Source of the DNA: Dipteronia dyeriana
Taxonomy: Eukaryota; Streptophyta; Magnoliopsida; Sapindales; Sapindaceae
Direction of reading: 5' to 3'
Assembly (NCBI GenBank): GCA_032871835.1
Contig: CM065298.1
Span: 8,543,596 to 8,607,595 of the forward strand
Length of the DNA stretch: 64,000 nucleotides
Position numbers and translations under genes: made by a program. This document shows positions 12,243-24,736 of the stretch, piece by piece. The first letter of the stretch is position 1; each line of letters starts with the position of its first letter. Below the pieces are notes generated by a model. It was not told where the DNA came from. It saw only the letters and a program-made list of their open reading frames with translations, and made no database searches.

Positions 12243-12650
12243 CCCTTGATTACAAAATCCACAAAATTCAGTCATTCGCAAATTATTTTTGACATTTGCA
12301 ACCATCTTAGAGATCTTGTTCGATCGTTGATCATTTACAATATCAGGGCTACGAACTCAGTGGCAGACCTACTTGCTAAGATGTGTTCTGGTGGTAGTGG
12401 GGATTCGTTAACTTGGGGAGATTTCTGATGTTGCAGTAGTCTTATGTTCTGTTCTACTGTTTCTCAGGTTGGTGCTCCGGTTACTGGTGGTGTTTTTGTT
12501 ATGGGTACTTTTGTTTTTGGTAGCTGGTGGTCTTTTGGGTCCAGGTTTTGTTTGTTGTTAGTTTGGTCTCTTGCGTGAGGCACGTTTTCTTGCTTTGCCT
12601 CTGTTGTTTATTTGCTGGGCTTTGCTCTCCTTTTGGGATAAATTTGCAGT
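12243..12650 (+). mobile_element. LINE 3' end: RNase H-like tail plus 3' untranslated region
   Basis: The frame ending at the stop at 12426-12428 contains NIRATNSVADLLAKM, which resembles the last helix region of the RNase H-like domain at the C-terminus of plant L1-type LINE polyproteins. It is followed by about 220 bp of G/T-rich sequence like that of 5130-5315. The upstream polyprotein is missing, so this is a 5'-truncated relic. Neither a poly(A) tail nor a TSD could be fixed. Confidence 0.5.
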
Positions 12651-13065
12651 CAATATATATGTTAGAAGGTTTAAATACTATTATTAGGCCCTTTCCTAAC
12701 GGCATTTGAATTTTTTGAATATTTGTTTAGGCTTTGGCCACGTGCCGTGCCAAGCCATACGGTCTTGTAGGTTTGTTAGAAAATTTAAATACTATTGTTA
12801 AGTCATTTCCTAACAACCTAAACTTTTGGTATATCGGTTACTAACAATATATATATATATATATTCCAATATTAAAGCCATTATATTGCATTTGCAGTTT
12901 TACACAACATTTGCGATGTAAAGTATGCCATTCTTGAGGTATGAACATCGGTTGCACTAGAGGCAGGTTTGAGATTGAAAAACACCATTAAAGATATCTC
13001 ATCGATCCGTTCCAAAATTACTACCTTGCTAGCTCAAAACTCAGATTTACATTCTGATCTTTCGG
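12651..13065 (-). other. 3' flank of gene C
   Basis: There are two similar short blocks around 12661-12705 and 12775-12820 (AAATACTATTRTTARG followed by CCTAAC), then a TA microsatellite at about 12847-12864. The segment from about 12865 to the stop codon matches the flank of gene B at 3545-3776. No separate gene is seen. Confidence 0.5.
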
Positions 13066-16000
13066 TTAATTTCCATGGGCGTTCCTCCTAGCCACCTCCA
13101 TAGCTAAACAGTCATTTAGTACTATAACTACATTATTCATAGTTGGCCTTCTGATGGAAGTTGTAGATACACAATACATTGCTACTTCAACAATTTTCCA
13201 GGAAGAATTAATGTCAAAATCTCCTTGTAACCTTTGGTCGACAATGTTCTTGATATCCCCCTGTGCAAGCATAAAACTAACCCATTGCTTTATGTGACTA
13301 TTCTCATCGATATTTTTAATCACCGGTCGATTTGTGATTATCTCCAAAAGGACAACCCCGAAACTATACACATCGCTTTTTGCCGTTAATCTATTTGTTT
13401 GAAAATACCTACAAGTCAAAACAGGTTATTCGATCAGTGTAAACCAATTAAAAAAACAGATAATGAAAACATGGTTCTTTGCTATGGTGGGCCAATTAAC
13501 ACCTTCCATAATTTTTTGTTCTTGGATTTTCATTGAAAACATCTCATATTAATTTTGAAACAAGGTTTAAATATTTAGATGAAAATTATGGGGTGCGAGA
13601 ATTCCGCACGTTTTTTTCTATACGGTTTCCCAATTAGAAGCATTTTATTCCAGGATTCTGCACGAAAAAATGTATACGATCCTGCACTTGATCAGTTCAG
13701 AATATTTAGATGGTATAAATATCTTAAAAGGACAGACAACTTACTCAGGATCAAGGTAACCAAAAGTCCCAGCAATAACTGTTGAGACATGAGTGCCGCC
13801 TTCACCTGGAAAACTTCTTATGAGTCCAAAATCAGCTATTTTTGCTTGGAATTTATCGTCTAATAGGATGTTTGCAGACTTCACATCTCTGTGTACTCTA
13901 GGTGGCTTGCAACCATAGTGCAGATACTCCAATCCTACATTTTATATCCAAATTAATTGAATCAATTCATGCATAGCTGCACAAATCAAATGAAACAAAA
14001 GCCATATTTAGTGTGCTAACCTTGTGCTGACTCTACAGCTATACGAAGTCTCCCTTCCCAGCTCAAGACATCTGCACATCCATAAACAAAATGCATGCCT
14101 TTTCAATTTTAGTGTATTCGATTTCATGATTTGAGCAGTTGAAAGAAAAATAAGCATTTTTCAATCAAACCTGCTCTAAGATGCTCTTTCAAGTTTCCAT
14201 TGGCCATGCACTCATAAATAAGCCCAACATGGTTGCCTTCATCACAATAGCCATAAAGGGCTGTCAAGTTTCTGTGATGAACAGTCAGAAGAAGCTTGAC
14301 CTCTGCTTCAAACTGATCATATCCTTGTCGAGAAGAGTCAGAAAGCATTTTCACAGCTACTTCAGTGTCATCATCTAAGTAACCGTGGAAACTTTCCCGA
14401 AACTTCCCTCACCAAGAAGCCTTTCGAAGTTATTGGTCATCTTCACAATCTCCGTATACGTAAATTGTGGATTCTTTAACTTCAATGCCCATATATTTGG
14501 TGTCTTGGGATCTGTCCTGCTGAAATCGGTATCTACCTTCCCTGTTGGTTATAAAAGTATAACTATATTAAAACTTGCATGGAGAGATTCAATATGCCAT
14601 GGAGAGACTCTTGAGCCACACATATCACACAATTTCCTAGAAATGTGATGGATGTCAATTGTCATACCTTGTTTTATAATTTTTCCTTTCTGTTTCCAGA
14701 AGAAGACTGATAGACATAACAAGATTAAAAATGAAGCAATTGAGGCAACTATGGGAACAATAGGAATTTTCTTCTTCTTCTTCTCCATCATGTTGCATGA
14801 TGAGCAGAGATTTGGATTTCCATCGACACTTCAATCAAAGCAGCAAAGCAATGAGATCACAAAAGTAACAGGTGGAACTATGACAACTAATAATAATCGA
14901 TCCCATGATTTCTCTACAAATCCTTATTCCAATCTAATTTCCACAGAGATATTTATTAATTTTGTTGATATAAGGATATGGGTCATGCATATTGGTAGAG
15001 ACACAGTTTAGCATACCTTAATGAAAGCAAACCTTTTTTCGATCTTTCAATGAGTTCAATTGGAACTGATCCTGTGAGTTTATTTCCGGTTAAGTTTCTG
15101 CAAAGGCATAGCAGATACATACATACATACATTAATTCTTACCAATAAACCTGACATTATAGTTTTTAAGACCAAGTTCAAACTTACAAGACCCTCAGGA
15201 ATTTTAGTTGAGATAGAAACGTAGGCACTTGTCCAGACAAGTTATTGTTTGATAAGTCCCTGGCATTACCAAAGAAGAATTTGAGCTGATAAATTTGGTT
15301 ATCAATACATCGAAAATTCACTTTTACATGTGAGAAAAATATAGTACTTACAGGTTTTCTATCATTGTGAGATTGGATAAAGGAGTTGGTATATCACCAG
15401 TCAACCCGCTTGAGGATAAATTCCTGATTTCAGGTTTTAATGATTTTATCAACAAAGAATTAAAACAAATTAAAAATTACTGTGCTTGAAGTTGAAGGAA
15501 TGAACTTACAGGGAAATGATCCTGGGAGGTTTAAAATTATCATAGGTTCAATTAAGTCCTTCCGACATATATGATTGAGGGGCACACGGATCTCCTTGCC
15601 AGTTTTTTCTCTTATACATTGACTTGATTTTCGTGATAGCATCAACTAAAAATTACAAATATGCAGAACAGCAACTATTAGTCAGAAATTACATATGTAT
15701 ACAATCACAGTCCTTTTATCATAATCTATGGTGCAGATTATTATTCGATGGATTATAAAGGGACTGACAATGAAATGCATAGAAATAAGTAAAGAAAGAG
15801 CTTACCATCTACTTGGTCTGTTTCTGATTGTACAAGTTGCTTGACAGTATAAAATTCAATTGCATTCAGGATGGGTGGGAGTGTTGATTTTTCAGCTTTA
15901 TAGATCGAAAACTCATATCTTCCGTGTTCTCCACTCATGACATTAGTGCTGTATACAGTGGTTGCTGCTAAATAGTTTGGAACAACAGGCCCATGCAGGT

Positions 16001-17083
16001 ACTGGCCATTCCAAGAAATGTTGAATTGCCTGGACTGCTTGGGTAGGAGCACTTCAAGCTCAGCAAAATGCATGTACACAAAAAGTTTGGAAGTTGTATC
16101 CAAAGTGTTTATGGCAAATTGCATAGGCTTACTGACATTTTTTGGCGTGGCTGCGCTCCTCATCAGAATTTGTGGTATCTGGAAGTCATTAGAACCAATG
16201 GTGAGCGAGGTAGTGATTGGATCCCATTTAGGAAAACTATCCGGGAGCCAGATGCGATCGAAAACATCATCAGGAAACCTGAAGCATCAACTTTCTTTTT
16301 AGTTAAGCTAGCAGAAAGTGCATGTACTCCAAAACTCTCTATACATGCATTTGGAAACAGAAATGGATTACCTGATTGTTTCATTTGTTAATGAATAAGC
16401 ACCCACGCGGGCAAATAAGAGCAGAGATCCATATTCATTTCTGTAAGTGGTATTTTTCAAGGGCCTAAACTCTAATGACGATATAAAAGGCGTTCCAGAA
16501 CCGGTGTTTACAAGACAAACATATATATAATTCGAAGAAGGGGCGTGTATGATTTCCTTAATTAAGATAGTAGATTCATTACCAACTATCACAGAATCCC
16601 ACATATTAGCTCCAAGGTGCAAATCAAACTCTGGTACCTTAGTTTGGGATTCATAATTTCCGTACAGGAATGTTGCTCTAATCAAATAGCTGGTGCCCTT
16701 TTTAACTTTTACATTGTAACAGTTTCTGATGCCTTCAGGAAAGCTTCTAAGACTCCAGAGATATTGTGGTTGAAAAACTGATTGGTATCCAACTGTTACA
16801 TTCTTGTTTATTCCGGTATCTATGAAGTTTGCATCCCAAACATAAGTCAAGCCCGTTTCCCCCGTGTAGGTTGAAATTTCTGCTCCACAATCTATACTGA
16901 CGAAACCTGAGAGAGAAGCAAAAATTGTGCTCGAGTAATACACACCGAGTTCAAATGATATTTAAGAAAAGTCAATTAGAGACATTTTCCATATTAATTA
17001 CCTGTTTGATCCTGAGCATGAACCAGAACAATAAGAGCAAAACCTCCAAGCAATGAAAAGAGAAAACACCCAAATTTCTCCAT
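13066..17083 (-). pseudogene. Gene C: nearly complete malectin-like/LRR receptor kinase with two lesions
   Basis: Minus-strand exons: 17002-17083, 16372-16906, 15806-16278, 15510-15645, 15352-15423, 15188-15259, 15017-15097, 14668-14828, 14171-14541, 14021-14071, 13745-13934 and 13066-13408 (2567 bp). They encode in order a signal peptide, malectin-like domain, GDPC motif, LRRs, transmembrane segment after EKKKKK, and an RD kinase with [15 protein letters not shown] and GYLDPE. Lesion 1: at about 15555 the conserved Cys codon in the GLNC motif is TGA. Lesion 2: one T is missing in the run after the glycine loop (about 14391), shifting the frame just after GEGSFGKV; B keeps the longer run. Adding that base gives exactly 856 codons, so these seem to be the only frame breaks. 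Exons 9 and 10 of D and E are a single exon here. A recent pseudogene is most likely; a secreted ectodomain fragment of about 400 residues is conceivable. Confidence 0.9.
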
Positions 17084-18180
17084 ACCTTTTTTCAGGTTTT
17101 TCCAAGAAAGGTACCTAAACCCATTTTGATATATATGACTAAAGTATGTAAATGAAGTTTTTTTTTTTTTTTTGCAAGTAATACAATAAGTATTCAATAT
17201 ATTCTGACGGTCCTGCCGACATTAAACCGTTCATGCATGGTCCGAATATTTATTCAAATAACTCAAAACATCAACTCTCATAAGATAAAACTCTCCATTT
17301 ATACTTATAAAATGAGCATGACGAAGGGAGTTGCAAGTAATGTACAAGATTGTCATATCATTAAAGTCAAATATTCTACTTATTTGTATATATATTTGGT
17401 TTTTGTTGTTTGGTAGAAGATATCAATTATTGAAGAACAAGTTGAAGTCGCACATCACCTCTTAGAGTTAGGATCCGCTCATCTTTTCTTTTCCTTGTTT
17501 TTTATTTTAAGTATAAATGAAATATCCACTTTCATGAGAGATAAAAATTAACAAATCTTGACAATGTATTTTATTTTTTGATTATGTGGTAACATATGTT
17601 GAAAAGCTAAGAAAAAAAATAAGGACAAGGGAGAATCCTGATCCCAACTCTTAACACAAGTACAGGTGTGTTAGTACACCTTCCTTCTATATTGACGGTG
17701 TCTCACCATATACATTTTACAAGTATGTGTGAAGAGTTTTATACAAGTTTATTAGAGAAGATTTTCGAATTACATATATAAAAAACTTAGAAGAACAAGT
17801 TGAAGTCAACCAACCACCAACAAATCTAGTTTGTTGGTAATAGCTGCATATGATATATAAAATAAAAAATAAAAAATTAGAAGTCAACCAACCTGTTATA
17901 ATAGATGGGAAATAGGATTGACTTTGAGTACATTTGAATTATCATCCACTAGGCCACTACTTAATTTGCTGGTGAGTGGTGAACAAGCCTTTGAAATCGG
18001 AGAACTAAAGAGAAAAAAGGACAAGTCTACTTGATTAATTAGTGTTATGATTTATGACAATGTGTCAGCTGCAAAACAACATATGAACCTATTCCAAATT
18101 GCAGAAAGTAAAATTGTCCATAGAAAATTTTGCAATTAATTAGTGCTCTTTTTTCATGATTATTGAAGGTTCCATATTAT
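17084..18180 (-). promoter_or_regulatory. 5' flank of gene C, homologous to that of gene A
   Basis: Ordered matches to 877-1860 show this to be a duplicated promoter-bearing flank. Insertions and deletions distinguish the two, including an extra stretch at about 17470-17880. No core promoter element can be fixed with confidence. Confidence 0.5.
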
Positions 18181-18820
18181 AACCCAACTTGCAATTGATT
18201 AATGATATAATTAAATTATGATATCTTAGTAGGAGGCATATATGAGTATATTAGTCATTATATATATATATATTTTTGTCTCTTGTAAATCAAAATTATA
18301 CAATTAGGCCACCCCAAACTTCACTAAATCTGAAATTGAGATTTCAACACATTTTAAGATAAGTGGTAGTGCATTTTTTCTTTCACCGTAATTGTTGTGC
18401 TAATATACGAAACTCATAGTTCGTCATTGTAGATTATTACTCGGTTCGCAATTTTTAATGGCCAAAACAAACCCCAGTTCTATAAAATCCAACAGCACTC
18501 CAAAGCAAACACTTCATGGATCACATTATCTTTTCTTCTTTCTTCGAATTTTTTTTTTTTAAGCTTTCTCTGGTTCTCTTTTTTTTTTTTTTTCTCACTT
18601 CTCTTTAACTCGATTTCAACCCTGAAAACCTCATCTCGGTTTCAATCACATAGGATTCTTGATCTCGTTATCTGCTAATTGAATATCTTCAATGTTGTTC
18701 GTTTGTGAAGATTTGTTCAGTAAAAGAATCCAACTGTTTCTCTGAATTATTTTCTTCAATATATGGTTGGTTTTTCACTTCTACATTTAATCGGTTTTAT
18801 TTAGATATTGAGTTTGTTTA
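18181..18820. other. Intergenic, no gene seen
   Basis: The segment holds a TA microsatellite at about 18259-18272 and long T-tracts at about 18548-18560 and 18578-18593. No protein-like frame or RNA gene is recognisable. Confidence 0.5.
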
Positions 18821-19366
18821 GGATGCGTTTGGCACGGAGATTGAATAAGATAAATGAGGGACATGACAGGACAAGACAATACATGCTGTTCTATATTGTG
18901 TTTAGAAGGTTTGGACAAAACTGTAAACTGTACTGTTATACGTTTGGTATGGTTGGAACATGACGGAACAAGAGGTTCAAATGACCAGAGTATTCCTCGT
19001 ATATATATAACAACATATACTATAATATTATATATTAATATATAATAATATTATATATATATATATATTATTTGATATTATTATATATTAATATAATAAT
19101 ATTATATATAATATGTGTTAATATATATATATATAATATAATTTATTGGATATGATTGTAATTGTTTGAAAATTTAAAAAGTAAATTGGTCTTTTTGACA
19201 CTTGTCCCATGATATGGGACAAGTTGTCCTAAGGTCTTGGATGAGACTTTTTTTTTTTGTCCCACCTTGTCCTGTCCTATCCTATGATAAGGAAGCATCA
19301 AATGTGGGACAAGATTAAACTGTCTCATGTTGTCATGTTCTGTCCTGTCCTGTTTTACATGTACCC
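18821..19366 (+). mobile_element. Tourist/Harbinger-like MITE, copy 1
   Basis: The element starts GGATGCGTTTGGCA, with TTA on its left (18818-18820), and ends GTACCC, with TTA on its right (19367-19369). The arms are rich in GGACA/TGTCC motifs and surround a TA-rich core (about 19005-19140). Its left arm matches, in reverse, the far right arm of the neighbouring element (26885-27067), and its right arm matches, in reverse, that element's left arm (19370-19600). A 3-bp TTA target duplication suggests the PIF/Harbinger superfamily. It is non-coding. Confidence 0.65.
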
Positions 19367-19760
19367 TTAAGGTGCGTTTGGTATGCTGGACATGACAGGA
19401 CAACATGGGACAGTTTGTTCTTGTCCCACGTTTGGCACGTCCTTAGCATGAGACAGGACAGGACAAAATGAGACAAAAATTATAAAAACTTGTCACAACC
19501 AAGACCCTAGGACAACTTGTCCCATGACATGAGACAAATGTCAAAAACACCAATTTACCCTTTAAATTTTCAAACAATTACAATCATGTCTAATAAATTA
19601 TAATTATATTATATATTATAATTACATATTATATTAATATATATATAATATATATTACAACACATAATATGTATAATATATATATTATAATAATATATAT
19701 AATATAATATATTTCATATATATGTATATATATAGATATTAAAATGTATATAATATATAC

Positions 19761-19782
19761 GGCCGTTGAGGAAATGCCGTCT
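19761..19782 (+). repeat. Left copy of the 22-bp terminal repeat of the viral insert
   Basis: This block, starting GGCCGTTGAGG, is repeated exactly at the right end. It is GC-rich unlike the TA-rich host DNA on either side, so it is viral terminal redundancy and not a host target duplication. Confidence 0.8.
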
Positions 19783-19830
19783 GTGGGGAAATTGAACTGT
19801 GAGATGGTCGTGGAGCTCTACCGTCTCTAA

Positions 19831-19844
19831 TGGTATCAGAGCCA
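19831..19844 (+). promoter_or_regulatory. tRNA-Met (initiator) primer-binding site
   Basis: TGGTATCAGAGCCA is complementary to the 3' end of plant initiator tRNA-Met, the minus-strand primer of caulimovirids. It lies 76 bp upstream of the first viral ORF, as expected in the leader. Confidence 0.85.
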
Positions 19845-19919
19845 TTTGTCCTGTTTTTCAGGCAGGAAGAATCATAAAGATAGATATAAACTAGACGAAG
19901 AGAGAGACTTCTCAAAACT

Positions 19920-21545
19920 ATGGCAAACAACATATCTGATAACACTCCAGCTAGACTTTCTTATGCTATTTCTATTCGTCAAACCCAAACAAACAAAGTA
20001 CAGAACCTTGTTGAATACACCCATATCCTAGAATCCGCACAGATCACTGAAACCGCTCTCCCCTTGTTGAACCCTTATACCGTGTTCAAGCGCAGCAGAT
20101 CACTCTCCAGAAGAGTCACTGCCCTTGTCCAACATCGTTCTCCTCCGATAAAAGAGTATGTCCAATCCACTGCTTTGGATAATTGCTTGATCCCAGCCTC
20201 AGCAACTGAACAATATGTTGACCTAGAAATTGGTCAACCTCTAATTGATCAATGGATCAAAGAAGGCTACTCTCATCTGCACATCGGAGCCATACGAATA
20301 ATCCTTACCCTACATGGTAGAAAAGGATTACCAGTCACGACCAGGATTTCCCTTCTCAACACAATCTATAAACAATACGAGCACGCCATCATCGGAACGT
20401 TCCTGTCAACCCTTCATGCAGGAAGCATTTCGCTCACCTACTATCCCAATTTCAACATCCCTCTCAGGGATCTGAATCTTCACAACTGTCTCAAGATTCA
20501 ACTTCAAATAGTAGGAGCTCCTATGATGCCAAATTCCTATATGGCAACGTTGCACCACCAGATTGCTTACTGGCTTCAAGATCATGCTCTTGATCTTCCC
20601 ATCCCTGGACATACTGGAGATACCATCTTCATAAAAGCTGAAAGAGAAGATGAGGTCCCCACCATCATCCAGATTCCTAAGCAGCTGCCCAGAGAAAAGC
20701 TCACAGAAATCATGCCTCTCAAGTGGATCACTAACTATGAGAAAACCTTTCAAAACACCAGCCCTGTTGTCGCCACAGACACCAAATTCACCAAGTTAGC
20801 CGATGGATCCATCCAGACCACCTATGAACAAATTGGCACTTCTACGACACAAGTAACCAGTACCCCAGCTATAGAAACACCACCCAGTGCTCCTCATGTT
20901 TTCCAGGTCCTCATGATTCAACCTGTCACAACCGAAAAGGAGATTCCTATCCATCGTTTCGAACCTGATGGATCTCCTGTCTATACAGACAAGATCAACG
21001 GCCATTTCATATGGGACGTTGACCCTGAGATGTGTGATGAAGACTGTGAATGCAGAGCTTGTTACAAACCACGAAAATCACCTTGTAAACCCATTCGTTA
21101 TCACCAAGATCCTAAGGACCCTTACAGTCCTTGGATTGGTTTACAACCAATAAAAAACAAGCTTCTCTCTATCTATGATAGAGCTCTTCAAATCCTGAAG
21201 GATGAAGGATTACTTCTTGGTGAGCCAACAGAACCGGAACATATCCTGCCCCTAACTCCGGCTCATGTGCCTTGTTTCATGGCCTCCAGCTATGATAAGG
21301 ACTTTCCGCCTCTGGAATCCTCTTCAAATCCAGAAAGGAACTTATTTTCCAGACCTTTCATCCAATCTACTGAAGTTTTACCTGACGGATCTCTCAAACA
21401 GCCATCCCAGGCTGAACAAGTCCTCAACTGGCACACTCGTAATGCTACAGTCCAGAATAGAGTTCTTTACTCTATCGACCAGAAGATTGACCAGGTCTCA
21501 CATCATGTTTCCCAACATGACCACCAACTTAAACATCTCGACTAA
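19920..21545 (+). CDS. Viral movement-protein region (30K family), open for 541 codons
   Basis: The frame starts at the ATG at 19920 and is unbroken to the stop at 21543-21545. Residues about 55-290 resemble the caulimovirid 30K-type movement protein, with blocks such as HLHIGAIRIILTLHGRKGLP and YYPNFNIPLRDL. These proteins form or modify plasmodesmal channels for cell-to-cell spread. The last 200 residues are lower-complexity and include a Cys cluster (CDEDCECRAC) of unknown role. In relatives this region is the N-terminus of a longer polyprotein; here a stop and a frame change separate it from the capsid. Whether the host expresses it cannot be told. Confidence 0.7.
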   Translation: MANNISDNTPARLSYAISIRQTQTNKVQNLVEYTHILESAQITETALPLLNPYTVFKRSRSLSRRVTALVQHRSPPIKEYVQSTALDNCLIPASATEQYVDLEIGQPLIDQWIKEGYSHLHIGAIRIILTLHGRKGLPVTTRISLLNTIYKQYEHAIIGTFLSTLHAGSISLTYYPNFNIPLRDLNLHNCLKIQLQIVGAPMMPNSYMATLHHQIAYWLQDHALDLPIPGHTGDTIFIKAEREDEVPTIIQIPKQLPREKLTEIMPLKWITNYEKTFQNTSPVVATDTKFTKLADGSIQTTYEQIGTSTTQVTSTPAIETPPSAPHVFQVLMIQPVTTEKEIPIHRFEPDGSPVYTDKINGHFIWDVDPEMCDEDCECRACYKPRKSPCKPIRYHQDPKDPYSPWIGLQPIKNKLLSIYDRALQILKDEGLLLGEPTEPEHILPLTPAHVPCFMASSYDKDFPPLESSSNPERNLFSRPFIQSTEVLPDGSLKQPSQAEQVLNWHTRNATVQNRVLYSIDQKIDQVSHHVSQHDHQLKHLD

Positions 21546-23299
21546 CACTACGCAACATGTATACAGACTTACAATCGAGAGTTTCCCGGTTAGATGTTGA
21601 TCTCCACCAGTACATCAACCAATGATACTTTGGCCCTGAATTCGACAACAAAGAAAGGGAAATCAGACAACTCAAGGACCAGTTAAACCAAATAACTCGA
21701 GACCACTTTACTAGCACACCTTATATCCCAAGGCCACATCCCTATTCTCCATCCTTGATCTTCCCAACTCAGTCGCCACCACATCCTTCCAGGCCCACTG
21801 ACCATACCCAGTTTTTTAAATCAACTGGAGATCTTTTCAGAAAATACCCACCTCTATCTACACATCTTGAACAACCTTCCTCAAGCAGGACGAAAAGGTC
21901 ATCTCCTCGAAAAAAGAAACCACCAAGCACCCACAAGCATTCTCCACCAGATCATAAGAAGCATGCCTTTTATGCAGCTTCTCATCAATTTTCCTCTCCG
22001 GGAACCTCTGAACCCACAGAATCCTCTTATGATTCCCCCTCTTCATGGGAAACGTATTCTCCTGATTCCTCGGGCTCTCCAGACTCCTCTGAACATGCGA
22101 ATTACTCAGATCTAGACGTATTGCCAGATCCCTCCCAGATCTATTTGGCTTCCAGAGCTGATCCACAACCATCCACCCAGACAGTTGACACGTCTGAATC
22201 TTCAGATGAGACCTCTGTGGAACCCTCTCCTATGGTCGACGAACCGCCTAACCAAAGGAACAGGGCTCAAGCCCCTCTTCAGAAACCTACAAATGGCCCT
22301 TGGTTTAATTTTGACGACCTAGCTCCTCGACAATGGAGAAAAAGAATGTCAGAAATGAGTGCCTGACTCAACCTGCAGACAGCAAAACGTGAGAACGACA
22401 CAGAATCCATATTGAGAGAGTTTATCTCCAGGTTCACTGGATCTCTTAGGGATTGGTACCAGGCTCTTGGAGAATACAGACAACTATAACTGGTCCGATG
22501 TGGGTCTGTATCCCATGCTGTGGGAATAATCTTCCGAGAATTTCTCGGAGATGCCTCCCAGTTCTACAAACAGACCAGACAATAATTCTTCGAAATGCGA
22601 GTCTATTCACTAAACAAAAGAGATATAGATTACCACTACAGGCGCATGTCTTTCAGGTACCATGGTCTCGGTGGAATCAACGATGAAACCTTAAGACATG
22701 TATACTTGAACTCTCTCCCTACAGAGCTTCAAGGAGAACTCCAGAGAATAATTGAGTTCTCAGGCAGAGGCCTACGAGACATTACTTTAGGAGAAATCCA
22801 CATGTTCACTCATACTGCATTAGACAAACTCTGTGCCACCCAAAGAGTTTTTGTAAAAATGATCAAAGAGGGCAGAAAGTATGACAGATACTGTAAATTT
22901 CCTCCGACCTACCACCTTAAATGCAACTCTACTGAACACTGCAACTGCAAAGCAAACATGTCCTACAAAAGAAGGCCTTCCAGGAACCAACCTCGAAAAG
23001 AGAACAATTCCTCAAACTCCAGGAGGAATAGAAAATATAAATATTACAGGAAGAAGACAAAGAGATCATGGAATAAGTCTAACAAGTGCTTTGCCTGCGG
23101 ACAAGAGGGTCACTATGCCAAGCAATGCCCAAATAAAAGAACAAAATCGGCTAAACTCATCCAACAGCTTAGGCAGGTTGCTAATGAAATCCCCTCAGAT
23201 GCTGACATTGAATCTTTCTTCTCAGAACAAGAAGATGTCAACCAGTTGACCTCTTTTATGGTCCAAGATTCAGACGACTCCAACAATTCCTCAGAATAG
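21546..23299 (+). pseudogene. Viral spacer and capsid (coat protein) region, broken
   Basis: Coding resumes in another frame after 21545. A short coiled-coil-like stretch (about 21560-21710) is followed by a Pro/Ser-rich linker (21755-22366), an acidic region and a capsid-like segment. The zinc knuckle CFACGQEGHYAKQC lies at about 23090-23131, preceded by a basic Arg/Lys-rich stretch, as in caulimovirid coat proteins that package nucleic acid. In-frame stops occur near 21630, 22364, 22486 and 22583, and the last stop is at 23297. The breaks are left as found. Confidence 0.75.
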
Positions 23300-23710
23300 A
23301 CAGGATACAAAGATCCTAATTTTCCTTCAGAGGTCTATCAGGCCACCAGTAATGGTAGTTCGGGCCCTCAGGTCAAAATCCAGATTTTAACGACAAAATA
23401 TTCTAAGCCAGTTCCTGTCATTGCCTATTTTGATACTGGAGCACATTCCTCAATGATGAATCCCAACGTTCTTCCTTCGGAAGCCTGGAAAGAAGAGAAA
23501 AATGAGTTTCTAACAGTAGATGGACAAATTTTCAACACTTACCTGATCTCCAAGCACAAGGTTGGCATACAGTTTTTCCCTTCATTCACCCTTTGGACTC
23601 AAGTCATTAGGACACCTCTCCCAGACAAGGATATCCTCATCGGATGGGACATTTACAGCCAATCCAGAGCCATCAGGATCCTCCCTAACGGAATTCGCTA
23701 CAAGAGATAA
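23300..23710 (+). pseudogene. Viral aspartic protease region
   Basis: In the same frame as the capsid, after one stop, comes a retropepsin-like domain with the catalytic motif YFDTGAHSSMM at about 23428-23460 and the downstream DILIGWD block. This protease would cut the viral polyprotein. The stretch ends in a TAA at 23708-23710. Confidence 0.75.
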
Positions 23711-24736
23711 TTTAAGCCTTTCATCGACATCCCCAAAATTTTCCCCCTTTCGATTATCAATCCAGATTTCCAATAAATTCAAAGATAGCTCATCCAATTC
23801 TGCACTAACAGCCATGCAGAATTCAAACATCCTCACCCGCTGTGGAAAAACCCTGATTTCTTCATTAGACTCCCTTTCAAACTCAATGAGGATGTCAACC
23901 CAACGAAAGCTACTCACTCGGGAATGTCCCCCTCTGATCTATCTTTGGCAACTGAAGAATGTAAACAGCTCCTTAGCCAAGGCCTGATAGAATCCACCTC
24001 CTCCCCATAGGCTTGTCAAGCTTTTTACGTTGAAAAAAGGTCAGAACAACTTAGAGGATAGAAAAGGCTCGTAATTGATTACAAGCCTCTTAACCTCTTC
24101 CTCATCGACGACAAGTTCCCAGTTTCCAGAGCCAATACATTGTTTTCCCAGCTTTCTGGAGCCAATGTTTTCTCTAAGTTCGACTTGAAAGGAGCCTTCT
24201 GGCAAATCGGTATCCACCCAGATGACAGACCCAAGACGGCTTTCTGCCTCCCGAATGCCCAGTACCAATGGACAGTCATACCTTTTGGCCTAAAAATAGC
24301 CCCCTCACTTTTCCAAAAGGCCGTCACCAGAATTTTCCGTCCAATCCTCCATACTGCCCTGTTATACATCGACGATATCCTACTATTTTCATCAGACAAT
24401 GAATCACATGATAAGCTCCTACAACAATTTCACCAGATCATTGACAAATATAAAATCATGCTATCCGATAAAAAGAGCTCAATAAGTGTTACTGACATTG
24501 AGTTCCTTGGCATAAAGATCAGAGATGGTTCCTATGTCCCTGGGCCTCATCTGGCAAGACAGCTTCTTGCCTTTCCAGATTCGAACCTCTCACAAAAGCA
24601 AATTCAGCAGTTCCTTGGCATTGTCAATTATATCAGAGATTTTATCCCACAAGCAAGTCATTACACCACATGCTTGTCAAAGCTTCTCAAGAAAAATCCC
24701 CTCCCCCATGGGATACCTCTCACTCCAAGGCAATAA
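23711..24736 (+). pseudogene. Viral reverse transcriptase region, several stops
   Basis: The frame of the protease continues with in-frame stops before 24140 (near 23774, 23786, 24008 and 24059). It then stays open through the fingers and palm: FDLKGAFWQIGIHPDD, the FGLKIAPSLFQ block and the catalytic YIDDILLFS motif (about 24365-24391). The domain replicates the genome from pregenomic RNA. It is clearly inactive as a continuous protein. Confidence 0.8.

Noticed and set aside
16018..16391. Plus-strand frames opposite gene C exon 3
   Set aside because: They are antisense to well-supported malectin-like coding sequence.
19831..19844. Possible tRNA-Met gene fragment
   Set aside because: Only the 3' complement is present; no cloverleaf surrounds it, and its place in the viral leader fits a primer-binding site.
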